Assembly (NCBI GenBank): GCA_003979345.1
Contig: RYVZ01000031.1
Location: 1 to 40,464, forward strand
From: Lachnospiraceae bacterium
GTDB lineage: Bacteria > Bacillota > Clostridia > Lachnospirales > Lachnospiraceae
Reading direction: 5' to 3'
Length of the DNA stretch: 40,464 nt
Under the pieces are notes generated by a model that did no database searches, was not told where the DNA came from, and saw nothing but the letters and a program-made list of their open reading frames with translations. Position 1 is the stretch's first letter, and the number at the start of each line of letters is the position of its first letter. Shown one piece after another: positions 27,514-35,488 of this stretch. The position numbers and the translations under genes are program-made.

Positions 27514-29214
27514 TCATCCGCCAAGCACTTCCGCAAGCGGAATATGGCGCATGCCCTGTATATAGCTTCCGCCCTCGGTCGCGTTAATCACCTCAGCCTT
27601 ACGCGCGTCCTTCTCCTTCAGCCGCCTTTCCATCCATGTCCGATAAAGAATAAACTTAGAATCGGCATAAACCGTGCCCCCGTCCCATGCCTTCACCGGT
27701 ACCAGATCCCCGGTATCCGTCGCTATCCGGTTTGACGTTCCCGACGCATGCGCCAGGCTATTTGTAAACGCCAGATCCAGACCAACAAATACGAGCTTCT
27801 TTGCTCCGAAACGCAGCATGGCATCTAATGTCGTTGTCATAACGGAGCCCCCTGTCTGCACACACATACACCCAAGCCTCTTTGCTTCTTCCTCCGCACG
27901 CGGATATCCTTCCTGAAAAAGCATATAATGAATCGCCTGATAACGCACGGCAAACCCGTGATTTGCGGTGGACAACATCAGCATCGGCACATCGCTATGC
28001 TCCTGTCCCTGAATCTGAAAAAGCACGCGCGGATTTGCATCCGTCACTATTAAATAGTCCGGCCGGATTCCCATGCCAAGCAATTTCCGAAATACCGTAC
28101 CGCACGCAACGATCAGACTGCCGGAGAGTCCGGCACATTCCTTAAGCTGCGATACGTTGCGGTCAAGCGACGGTCCTGCTGCCACGATATACACCGTCTT
28201 GTCCCGAAACCGCTCACAAAGTGCATCCGCAGTCAGAAAGCGCTCTGGATTTGCACGCATACTTTCCATGTTGGCGTCAAAATTACCCTGCAGCAGTATC
28301 CTGGCATTGCGATAGGAACTGTCCTGCAAAAAAAACTGTTCAAAGCTTTGGCGCAGACGTTCGTCTTTGATCAGACGCAGGGACGGATAGTGAATACACA
28401 GCTTCTGCCCCGTCCGCACAATCGCTTCTGATAATGCACGCAATCCCTCGTCCTCATGCAAAATAAGAAGTCCTGCGCGCAGATATTTTTCCACGTCCAC
28501 ATAACGCAGCATCAGATACAGCAGGCGCTCATCCGGTTCATAGACATGCACAGGATAGGATTCTTTCAGTTCTCCGCAGAGGGCAAGTATATGATAACCC
28601 AGACCGCAGCCGAGCATATGATAGCCCTTTGACTGCCCGTCCGGAAGTACCCGCACCCACGCGCGTGCTTCCGCATACGGATCCTGATTGGAGTGGAGAT
28701 AGAAGCGCTTTCCATCCCGCGTTATGCACAAGGTCGGATATCCGGACACTGTCGGTTCCACAACCAGATCCTGCCAGTCTTCCTGCCGAAGACTCCTAAT
28801 CCGCTCACAAAGTACGGGATTTGGTCCCGAAAGCGCCCTAAGGTTTTGCTCCAAATAGTCCGAAAAAAAAGCCTGCTCTTCTGCGGATCTGATCTGCTCC
28901 AATAATTCCTGTAAAAAAGGCTGCGCCTGCAAACTCAGCAGATCTGCCAAAAGCACATAATCTTTCTGCTCCTGCGCCTCAAGCAGTCCACGCATGATCT
29001 CCACAATATAGTCCGGAGATGCGCCGATCCCCCGCGCGGCAAGTGACCTATCATCCCCAAGAAGCGCTGCGGTAACGCTCTGAAAGGATTGCAGGAATTC
29101 CTGATACTCCCGCACGCCCGCGTCGAGATTGCACATCCTGAGCTGTTCTGCGATCAGCGCGCTCTGACGGACGGCGCTGCGCGTCTTTTCATATAATCCC
29201 TGTACATCAGCCAT
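27514..29214 (-). CDS. Motility-associated (Maf-like, DUF115) glycosyltransferase
   Basis: The protein has 566 residues. The central MAF_flag10/DUF115 domain shows GCGLGYHILAL (202-212), then VYIVAAGPSLDRNVSQLKE (341-359), YLIVTDANP, and MLMLSTANHG, with a GSVMTTTLDAMLRFGAKKLVFVGLDLA block later. Maf proteins transfer nonulosonic acids such as pseudaminic or legionaminic acid to Ser/Thr of flagellin. The next gene encodes a CMP-nonulosonate synthetase, which fits donor supply. The start at MADVQGLYEK lacks a strong ribosome-binding site and overlaps the end of a tiny upstream ORF (ATGGCTGA), so it may be translated by coupling. No flagellin gene is visible here. Confidence 0.9.
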   Translation of the reverse strand: MADVQGLYEKTRSAVRQSALIAEQLRMCNLDAGVREYQEFLQSFQSVTAALLGDDRSLAARGIGASPDYIVEIMRGLLEAQEQKDYVLLADLLSLQAQPFLQELLEQIRSAEEQAFFSDYLEQNLRALSGPNPVLCERIRSLRQEDWQDLVVEPTVSGYPTLCITRDGKRFYLHSNQDPYAEARAWVRVLPDGQSKGYHMLGCGLGYHILALCGELKESYPVHVYEPDERLLYLMLRYVDVEKYLRAGLLILHEDEGLRALSEAIVRTGQKLCIHYPSLRLIKDERLRQSFEQFFLQDSSYRNARILLQGNFDANMESMRANPERFLTADALCERFRDKTVYIVAAGPSLDRNVSQLKECAGLSGSLIVACGTVFRKLLGMGIRPDYLIVTDANPRVLFQIQGQEHSDVPMLMLSTANHGFAVRYQAIHYMLFQEGYPRAEEEAKRLGCMCVQTGGSVMTTTLDAMLRFGAKKLVFVGLDLAFTNSLAHASGTSNRIATDTGDLVPVKAWDGGTVYADSKFILYRTWMERRLKEKDARKAEVINATEGGSYIQGMRHIPLAEVLGG

Positions 29215-29392
29215 ATCCGCTTCTACCCTGTTCCCCCTGACCTATTGTCACAGCTGCTCTGACAGCAGCCCTTTCACACCCGCGTTGACATGACAACCCT
29301 TTCATATCTGTGTTGGCACTGTACAGCGCTACGGCATGATAACCCCTTCGCGCCTGCCACTCACAACTGCTTCGGCACGTGAATCCCTTCAC
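29207..29392 (-). CDS. Possible 61-residue Cys-containing repeat ORF (low confidence)
   Basis: A GTG-started reading frame exactly fills the glf-maf gap. Its GTGA overlaps the glf TGA stop, and its own TGA lies in the ATGGCTGA at the maf start. The product has two similar blocks, KGFTCRSSCEWQ and KGLSCQRGCERA, each with CxxxC, because the DNA consists of four degenerate repeats. No signal peptide or known domain is seen, and it may simply be an open repeat tract that couples translation of glf and maf. No clear Shine-Dalgarno is present. Confidence 0.3.
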   Translation of the reverse strand: MKGFTCRSSCEWQARRGYHAVALYSANTDMKGLSCQRGCERAAVRAAVTIGQGEQGRSGYG

Positions 29393-29393
29393 A
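29259..29393. repeat. Four degenerate 20-bp repeats between glf and maf
   Basis: Imperfect copies of GGCATGATAACCCCTTTCAC-like sequence lie at 29259-29278, 29287-29306, 29333-29352 and 29374-29393. The core CCCTTTC/CCCTTC is shared and the spacing is irregular (28, 46 and 41 bp). Confidence 0.6.
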
Positions 29394-30501
29394 TCTGCCC
29401 TGCCATACGCAGCGCTTCGGCAATGACCTTATCCATATCATAATAACGATACTGCCCGAGCCTACCGCCGAACAATACGCGCTCCTGTTTCTCCGCAAGC
29501 TCCTGATAGCGTGTAAACAGCGCGTTGTTTTTTTCATCATTCATCGGATAATAAGGCTCATCGCCCCTCTTCCACGCACTGGGATACTCCCGCGTAATGA
29601 CAGTGACCGGCTGCGTTCCGAATTCAAAATGCTTATGCTCAATGATACGCGTATATGGCACGCTCCGTTCCGTATAATTGACAACCGCATTCCCCTGATA
29701 ATTCTCACAGTCCTTAAGCAGCTCCGTCTCAAATCGCAGGGAACGGTATTCAAGCGCACCGTAGCAATAATCAAAATATTCGTCGATCATTCCGGTATAG
29801 AGCACTCGTTCAAAAGAATCTCCATCCTCTTTGTTCTCATTTTGTGCCAAAAAATCACGATAAGAAATGCCGGTCCTGACCGGAATGCCCTCCAGCAGCT
29901 TCTGAACGATCGCTGTATATCCGCCCTTCGGAATTCCCTGATACGCATCATTGAAATAGTTATTATCATAAGTAAAGCGAAGCGGCAGACGCTTGATGAT
30001 AAACGACGGAAGTTCCGTGCAGTCCCGCCCCCACTGTTTTTCGGTATAGCCTTTCACAAGCTTCTCATAGACATCGCGCCCCGCAAGCGAGATTGCCTGT
30101 TCCTCTAAGTTATGCGGCTCACCAATACCGGCTTCGGCAATCTGTCTGTCAATGATCGCTTTTGCTTCCGCAGGCGTCCGGATCCCCCACAGCTTACTGA
30201 ATGTGTTCATATTAAACGGGAGATTATAAAGCTCATTTCCGTATATGGCGACCGGAGAATTGACGTAATGGTTAAACTCGGCAAAACGGTTGATATATTC
30301 CCATACCGCCTTATCGGACGTATGGAAAATATGTGCGCCATAGCGATGTACCTGTATGCCTTCCGTTTCTTCCGTATAGATATTTCCCGCAATATGCTCC
30401 CGTCTGTCAATGACAAGGCACTTTTTGCCCTTCCCTTTCATCTCATGTGCAAACACCGAGCCAAACAGTCCTGCACCCACAATCAGATAATCGTATCTCA
30501 T
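29389..30501 (-). CDS. glf: UDP-galactopyranose mutase
   Basis: This flavoenzyme turns UDP-galactopyranose into UDP-galactofuranose for surface glycans. The protein has 370 residues. It begins with the FAD motif DYLIVGAGLFGSVFAHEM and has the ERREHIAGN-like DRREHIAGNIYTE. It also carries HRYGAHIFHTSDKAVWEYINRF, YTEKQWG and the C-terminal GGRLGQYRYYDMDKVI, all hallmark UGM motifs. Two ATGs lie close together; the second (30501) is better spaced from AAAGGGG, the first (30507) nearly touches it. It leads the glycan/TerD gene set on the minus strand, though a 109-bp gap separates it from ctpA upstream and no sure promoter is seen. Confidence 0.95.
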   Translation of the reverse strand: MRYDYLIVGAGLFGSVFAHEMKGKGKKCLVIDRREHIAGNIYTEETEGIQVHRYGAHIFHTSDKAVWEYINRFAEFNHYVNSPVAIYGNELYNLPFNMNTFSKLWGIRTPAEAKAIIDRQIAEAGIGEPHNLEEQAISLAGRDVYEKLVKGYTEKQWGRDCTELPSFIIKRLPLRFTYDNNYFNDAYQGIPKGGYTAIVQKLLEGIPVRTGISYRDFLAQNENKEDGDSFERVLYTGMIDEYFDYCYGALEYRSLRFETELLKDCENYQGNAVVNYTERSVPYTRIIEHKHFEFGTQPVTVITREYPSAWKRGDEPYYPMNDEKNNALFTRYQELAEKQERVLFGGRLGQYRYYDMDKVIAEALRMAGQM

Positions 30502-30610
30502 CCTCATTCCCCTTTACGCATTTCCGCATACATACCAATCAATATCAGGCAGTCAGATGTCCCGCTATGCCATACCATGCGGTATCGCTCTCTGCACTAT
30601 ATCATTCTTT

Positions 30611-31903
30611 TCACTCTGCCGCGCCGAGCATCTCGTTCATGATGCGCGTCGCTTCCTCGAGCTGATTATCACGTTCTTCATTGCGGAAAAGCTCTCCATC
30701 ATACGGCACTTCCACATCCGGCGCAATGCCAATGCCATGAATGTTATAACCGTTCGGCGTATAATATTTGCTGATCGTCAGTTTGATCGCCGAACCGTCC
30801 GTCAGCTGCATGATCCTCTGCACGATGCCTTTGCCGAACGTTGTCGTACCGACAAGTGTCCCCACTCCATAGTCTTTAATCGCACCCGCCAAAATTTCCG
30901 ATGCGCTCGCACTGTTTCTGTCGATCAATACAACAAGCGGAACTTCAAGCGGATTAGCGCCGTCGCACCGATATTCCTCGCGCTCTCCGTATTTATCCTC
31001 CGTGTACACGATCAATCCCTCTGGCAGTATTTTTTTTGCGATCTCGACAACCGTTGTCAGATTGCCTCCCGGATTGCCGCGCAGATCCAGGATCAATCCC
31101 TTCATACCGCTACCGCGCGCTTCGGCAAGTGCCTCGTTGAACTGGTCCAATGTAATATCGTCAAATTCCGTGATCTCAATATAGGCAATTCCGTTCTCCA
31201 GCATTTTGAATTCTACGGTCGGGCTGTTGATCTTGGCACGGTTGATCGTAACGTCGATATATTCATAGGCTACGCCGCTCGGACGCGCAACCGTTATCGT
31301 AACCGGCGTCCCTTCTTCACCCTTGATCTTTGCAACGATCTCAGAGGTATCCATGCCATAGACTTCTTCACCTTCTACCTTATAAATAAGATCGCCGGGC
31401 TGCAAGTCGCTGTCCCATGCCGGCGTATTCTCGATCAGTTTCGTGATCACGGCATAGCCGGTCGCCGTATCCATTCCGATATACGCGCCGATTCCATAAT
31501 ATACGCCGCGCGTCTTATCATAAATTTCCTGAAGCTCCTCAGCCGTATAATAAACAGAATAAGGATCGTCAAGCGCTTCGAGCAGTCCGGCATACATACC
31601 CTCCTCAAGCTGCTGCGGATCCACTTCCTCCAAATAGTATTTTTCGATCGCGTCCTGCAAAACACCGAGCTTATAAGTGGTCGCATCGTTCACGACCGAA
31701 ATATCATCCTGCGCCTGTGTCTGTGCACTGCCATTCTTGTCTGACCGCACATCGCGCACTAAAAAAACGATTCCCACAATTGTAACAGCGAGTAACAGTC
31801 CGGTCAGAATCCCTGTCAGATAATAGCGCCTGTCCCGCTTTCTCTTTTCTTTATCCGACTGCTCTACCAATTCCCATTCTTTTCTGGCTTCTTCCAACGT
31901 CAT
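30611..31903 (-). CDS. C-terminal processing peptidase (S41, CtpA/CtpB-like)
   Basis: The protein has 430 residues from the ATG preceded by GGAGGTG; an ORF extension of 22 codons precedes that site and is rejected. A cytoplasmic basic start leads to one transmembrane helix (about 27-49), then a PDZ domain (about 135-215, with GIGAYIGMD and PAWDSDLQPGDLIYKVEGEEV). The S41 protease domain follows. The catalytic Ser333 sits in NSASASEIL and Lys358 in TTFGKGIVQ. These enzymes trim secreted proteins from a C-terminal tail. The order ftsE-ftsX-M23-ctpA in Clostridia suggests it regulates or degrades the M23 hydrolase, as CTPs do for PG hydrolases elsewhere (inference). It lies 166 bp after the M23 gene. 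Confidence 0.95.
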   Translation of the reverse strand: MTLEEARKEWELVEQSDKEKRKRDRRYYLTGILTGLLLAVTIVGIVFLVRDVRSDKNGSAQTQAQDDISVVNDATTYKLGVLQDAIEKYYLEEVDPQQLEEGMYAGLLEALDDPYSVYYTAEELQEIYDKTRGVYYGIGAYIGMDTATGYAVITKLIENTPAWDSDLQPGDLIYKVEGEEVYGMDTSEIVAKIKGEEGTPVTITVARPSGVAYEYIDVTINRAKINSPTVEFKMLENGIAYIEITEFDDITLDQFNEALAEARGSGMKGLILDLRGNPGGNLTTVVEIAKKILPEGLIVYTEDKYGEREEYRCDGANPLEVPLVVLIDRNSASASEILAGAIKDYGVGTLVGTTTFGKGIVQRIMQLTDGSAIKLTISKYYTPNGYNIHGIGIAPDVEVPYDGELFRNEERDNQLEEATRIMNEMLGAAE

Positions 31904-32069
31904 TTTTACACCTCCGCATATCGCAGGCTTAGCCCGGCTCTGCCTTTGATACTGTCCCAAAAGACCCATTCATTCTTTATCATCTTATGCGGCGTTTCCG
32001 ATAAATATAGATGCCGCCCACATGTCCGCCATCTTTTCGTCAGGTTCCAGCCTGACGCACCGTATGCTT

Positions 32070-33311
32070 TTATGATATATAATTCAGGGGATTCATATAC
32101 TCCCCATTTAACCGCACGGAAAAATGCAGATGCGGTCCGGTCGAAATACCGGTCGAACCGACTGCTGCGATCTGCTCTCCGCGCACAACATAGGTGCCCT
32201 CGGCAACATAAAGCTGGGATGCATGCATGTAGATGGTATATAGCCCGTCCCCGTGATCGATCATAATATAATTTCCCATTGCGCTCGTATAGGACGCTGC
32301 AACCACCCTGCCGTCATACGCGGCAAGAATCGGCGCCCCGTGCTTAGCGCCGATATCGACGCCGTTATGAAAACGATTATAATGCAGCACCGGATGCATC
32401 CGCCATCCAAACTCCGAGGTCACGTTTTTAGAACTCGGGCAGGGCCATGCAAACGCACCGCCGTCATAAGTCTGCTGCGGCTGGTTTAACGCCTGAAGTC
32501 TTTTTTTCTCCTCCGCGATCTGCTGTTCGATCGCCTCGATCGCAGCCGTCTGCGCCTGCAGTTCCGCGTTCCATTGCTCCAGCGTCGCCTTTTCTTCGTC
32601 GATCTGATGCTGTCTCGCCGCAAGCTCCATCTGTGCCTGTTCGCGCAGCGCCTGCTGCGCTTCCCGTTCCGAAAGAACTGTTTCCCTCTGCGTCTGCAGC
32701 GCGGCTTCTTGGGCTTCCAGTTCCTTTTTGCACACTTCGATCAATTGCTCATTCAAAATATATTCATCCAGCTTCCTGCGGTCATATGCCGAAACCGCCT
32801 CGATATAATCAGCCTTGTTGAGCATATCCGCAAACCCTGTTGATGAAAAAAGCATCTCCAGATAATACGCGTCGCCCTCCTCATACATGAACCGGATGCG
32901 CACCTTCATCGCCTCATACTGCTGGCGTTCTGTTTCCTGTGCCTCGGCAAGCTCCTGTCTGGTCTGCTCGATCTGGAGTTCCTTTAGCTCGATCTGCTCA
33001 TTCAGCAGCGTTATCTTTTCCTCTAACTGCAAGATTGTTGCATCAACCTGCTGCGCATAAAGATACAGATCTTCCTGCTGCTGTTTTAACTTGTTGAGCA
33101 GCTCTTTGGTATTGGTGATCCCCTGTTCGATCTCGCGCTGTTCCTGTTGGATCTGTTCGATCTCCTGCTCTTTCCCTTTTATATAATCATTCGTCAGCGA
33201 ATTACTGCCGCTTGCCCTGCTTTCAAACTCCCCCTGCGGCAGCATGAGTACGGCAAGAAGAATAAAAAGAGCAGCCCTGCTCGACTTCTTTTTTATCGTA
33301 TGTCCCATCAT
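32070..33311 (-). CDS. Secreted coiled-coil M23 peptidoglycan endopeptidase (EnvC/FtsEX partner type)
   Basis: The protein has 413 residues. A signal peptide (about 1-34: KKKSSRAALFILLAVLMLP) is followed by a Glu/Gln-rich coiled coil in two arms (about 40-145 and 185-275) joined by a hinge (YLEMLFSSTGFADMLNKADYIE). That hinge is typical of FtsEX-activated hydrolases such as EnvC-like or CwlO-like proteins. The C-terminal M23/LytM domain (about 300-405) has intact zinc ligands: His315 and Asp319 in HNGVDIG, and HLHFS (His394/His396), plus His363. So it should be an active endopeptidase rather than a degenerate activator. GGAAGGA precedes the first ATG. It follows ftsX after 236 bp of hairpin repeats. 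Confidence 0.93.
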   Translation of the reverse strand: MMGHTIKKKSSRAALFILLAVLMLPQGEFESRASGSNSLTNDYIKGKEQEIEQIQQEQREIEQGITNTKELLNKLKQQQEDLYLYAQQVDATILQLEEKITLLNEQIELKELQIEQTRQELAEAQETERQQYEAMKVRIRFMYEEGDAYYLEMLFSSTGFADMLNKADYIEAVSAYDRRKLDEYILNEQLIEVCKKELEAQEAALQTQRETVLSEREAQQALREQAQMELAARQHQIDEEKATLEQWNAELQAQTAAIEAIEQQIAEEKKRLQALNQPQQTYDGGAFAWPCPSSKNVTSEFGWRMHPVLHYNRFHNGVDIGAKHGAPILAAYDGRVVAASYTSAMGNYIMIDHGDGLYTIYMHASQLYVAEGTYVVRGEQIAAVGSTGISTGPHLHFSVRLNGEYMNPLNYIS

Positions 33312-33352
33312 TATCTCATCCTTCCGGAAAAATCACATCCCTGCAAGTTTTA

Positions 33353-33546
33353 TGTTGGTCCCAAAAGAAATTTCCCGCAAGGAAACTTCTTCGAAAGTAG
33401 ATTCTCGTCAATCCCGGAGAAAATTTCCCGCAAGGAAATTTCTCCAAAATACATTTTCGTCAGCCCCAAAAGAGTTTCTGAAGTTTGCAACGCAAACTTT
33501 GGAAACTCATAAAGAACGCGGCGCGTTCTTTTGCGGCGCGTTCTTT
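33353..33546. repeat. Tandem 52-53 bp hairpin units between ftsX and the M23 gene
   Basis: Three degenerate units begin at 33353, 33406 and 33458, a period of 53 and 52 bp. Each starts with a YGTYRRYCCC-like core followed by a hairpin. In units 1 and 2 the hairpin is AAATTTCC-CGCAA-GGAAA. In unit 3 it is a long palindrome, GAGTTTC...AAGTTTGC-AAC-GCAAACTT...GAAACTC (33472-33508). After these comes AAAGAACGC (33511-33519)/GCGTTCTTT (33523-33531), with a further half copy up to the ftsX stop. All would be transcribed in the ftsX-to-M23 spacer. Confidence 0.75.
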
Positions 33547-33547
33547 T

Positions 33548-34447
33548 TTAGACCCTCAAATGCCTGCGCACCGTCACAATACTTCCAAGCAAGCCGATTC
33601 CGACGCCGATGCCCATTGATACCGGTGCAAGAATAGAAAAGACTTCTTTGATATCTAAAAAGTGCAGCAGGCTGTCCAACATAGAAAAGCGTTCTGATAC
33701 ATAAAGAATCACCCGGTTATATAATTCATAAATGATCGCAAGCGGTATGAGTGAACCGATCAGTCCGATCATCATGCCTTCCACAACGAACGGCGCCCGC
33801 ACAAAAAAGTCCGTCGCCCCGATATATTTCATAATGGAGATTTCCTCTTTTCGCACGGAAATGCCGATCATGACCGTATTACTGATCAAAAAGATGGACA
33901 CAAACAACAAAAGTGCAATAATCGCGATTGTCACATACGAAACGAGCGAGTTCATACCGGAAAGCATATTGGCTGTAATCGCCGACTGATTCACTTTTCG
34001 TACATTATTGAGCGATTTGACATAAGTGACCAGAGCGTTCTGCATGGACACGTCATTCATGTAGATCTGAAAATTATCCGAATACTGCAGCGGATTTTCC
34101 GTAAACCCCGCTGCATATTCATCACCAAAATAGTCCTTTGAGAAGGATTCCCACGCTTCTTCAGGAGATACATAGTAGACGTCCTTTACTTCCGGCCGCG
34201 CAAGCAATAGACGGCCGATCTCCTCTTTCCGCGTAACTTCAGTATCCTCATCAAAAAAAATCGTGACACAGACACCCTGCTGCGCCATTTTTACTATATT
34301 CTGGAAGTTAGTCAGAATACTGAAAAATATGCCAAACAGAAACAGGCATGCGCTCGTTGTCACAATGGATGCCAAAGAAAACCACTTGTTGCGCAAAATG
34401 TTCTTAAATCCCTGCCTGATCGTATAGAATAACGTACTAATCCTCAT
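33548..34447 (-). CDS. ftsX: Cell division protein FtsX (ABC permease-like)
   Basis: FtsX is the membrane half of FtsEX, which activates peptidoglycan hydrolases across the membrane. The protein has 299 residues. TM1 is about 23-45. The extracellular loop (46-165) includes VCVTIFFDEDTEVTRKEEI and the YVSPEEAWESF region. TM2-TM4 lie at about 169-193, 219-240 and 268-292. The cytoplasmic ISVRKEEISIMKYIGATDFFVRAPFVVEG coupling segment is typical. The start overlaps the end of ftsE by 11 bp, so translation is coupled. Confidence 0.97.
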   Translation of the reverse strand: MRISTLFYTIRQGFKNILRNKWFSLASIVTTSACLFLFGIFFSILTNFQNIVKMAQQGVCVTIFFDEDTEVTRKEEIGRLLLARPEVKDVYYVSPEEAWESFSKDYFGDEYAAGFTENPLQYSDNFQIYMNDVSMQNALVTYVKSLNNVRKVNQSAITANMLSGMNSLVSYVTIAIIALLLFVSIFLISNTVMIGISVRKEEISIMKYIGATDFFVRAPFVVEGMMIGLIGSLIPLAIIYELYNRVILYVSERFSMLDSLLHFLDIKEVFSILAPVSMGIGVGIGLLGSIVTVRRHLRV

Positions 34448-35447
34448 CGATATATGCTCCCTGTTCTTCGTCGCTCACGATCACGCCCTTTTTCATGGTA
34501 ATAACGCGCTTCTTCATTGCATTGACAATTTCCCTGTTATGCGTGACGACGAGTACCGTTGTTCCTTTTTCGTTAATTTCCTCTAACAGTTTCATGATCT
34601 CCCATGAATTCTTGGGATCAAGATTTCCTGTCGGCTCATCCGCAAGCAGAATCGGCGGATTATTGACAAGCGCACGCGCAAGTGCCACCCTCTGCTGCTC
34701 GCCGCCCGAAAGCTGTTTCGGTTTTGCCTTGTATTTTCCTGCAAGTCCTACGAGAGAGAGCATCATCGGCACATTTCTGCGGATATCGCGCGCTTTCGCC
34801 TGAATGACAAGCTGTGCAAACGCAACATTGTCATAGACATTACGGTCTTTCAGCAGCCGGAAATCTTGAAAAACAACGCCGATGCCCCTTCGGAACTTCG
34901 GTATTTTTCTGCGCCGCAGACGCACCACATTCGTCCCGTTGACAGTGATATTGCCCTCTGTGGGAAGCAGTTCCCGCAGCAGGAGCTTGATCAGCGTTGA
35001 TTTACCGGAACCGCTGTCCCCAACAATAAAAACAAACTCCCCGCGCCTCACTTTCAAAGAAATTCCGTTTAGAGCGGGTGCTCCCATCTGATAAGTCTTC
35101 ACCACCCGGTCAAGAACGATCGCCTCTTCCGGCGGCGCCGCCTTTTTTCTTCTTCTCCCAACAGCTGCTCCGACCGGTTTTTCCGTCTCTTCAGCTACTT
35201 TCCCCGATCTGCGCTTTTCCCTGTCCCCCGCTCCTGCAGCTCCCGATGCAGTCCTTACTTGTGCCGCAGTTCCCGCCTGTGATGCAGGTTTTCCCTGCGA
35301 TGAACCTTCGACGCGGGGCACAGATTTTCCCTGCGCCGGCGTTCCGGAACGGGATGCCGATTTCGCCCGCGCCGGCGTTCCTGCCTGTAATGCAGGCTTC
35401 CCCTGCGCCGTGCCTGCCGTTTGTATTTCCTTCGTATCTTCTCTCAA
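34437..35447 (-). CDS. ftsE: Cell division ATP-binding protein FtsE with repetitive N-terminal extension
   Basis: The protein has 336 residues, against about 230 usual. The ABC ATPase core begins near residue 110 (IVLDRVVKTYQMG). Walker A GDSGSGKS is 143-150, the Q-loop VFQDFRLL, the signature LSGGEQQR 246-253, Walker B ILLADEP 266-272, and the H-loop VVTHN. Residues 12-70 are five degenerate 11-12-residue repeats of the type GTPAQGKSVPRV, then a basic linker (GRRRKKAAPP). The frame opens with TTG. No in-frame ATG exists before Met121, and the only other candidate is a GTG at codon 43, so some extension is unavoidable. A ten-codon ORF ends within the TTG (TTGA), with AAAGG 11 bases before it. 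Function of the core is sure; that of the extension is unknown. Confidence 0.93.
   Translation of the reverse strand: MREDTKEIQTAGTAQGKPALQAGTPARAKSASRSGTPAQGKSVPRVEGSSQGKPASQAGTAAQVRTASGAAGAGDREKRRSGKVAEETEKPVGAAVGRRRKKAAPPEEAIVLDRVVKTYQMGAPALNGISLKVRRGEFVFIVGDSGSGKSTLIKLLLRELLPTEGNITVNGTNVVRLRRRKIPKFRRGIGVVFQDFRLLKDRNVYDNVAFAQLVIQAKARDIRRNVPMMLSLVGLAGKYKAKPKQLSGGEQQRVALARALVNNPPILLADEPTGNLDPKNSWEIMKLLEEINEKGTTVLVVTHNREIVNAMKKRVITMKKGVIVSDEEQGAYIDED
35238..35414 (-). repeat. 33-36 bp degenerate tandem repeats inside ftsE
   Basis: Five coding units (codons 12-22, 23-34, 35-46, 47-58 and 59-70) encode GTAQGKPALQA-like peptides. Units share GGxACxCCxGCxCAGGGAAAx-type codons. They keep frame, so expansion or contraction would change length but not reading frame. 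Confidence 0.7.
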
Positions 35448-35473
35448 TGTTTTTCCAGCCTTTCCAATTTCAT
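35444..35473 (-). CDS. Possible 9-residue leader peptide before ftsE
   Basis: ATG followed by eight sense codons (MKLERLEKH) ends at TGA, whose bases overlap the ftsE TTG start (TTGA). AAGGGCGGT precedes it, though very near. It could re-deliver ribosomes to the weak TTG by termination-reinitiation. It is too short to identify by sequence. Confidence 0.3.
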   Translation of the reverse strand: MKLERLEKH

Positions 35474-35488
35474 ACCGCCCTTATAACC

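Noticed and set aside
30557..31744. Plus-strand 395-codon ORF across ctpA
   Set aside because: It is antisense to a clear S41 protease with PDZ and catalytic motifs; the product is His/Arg-rich noise.
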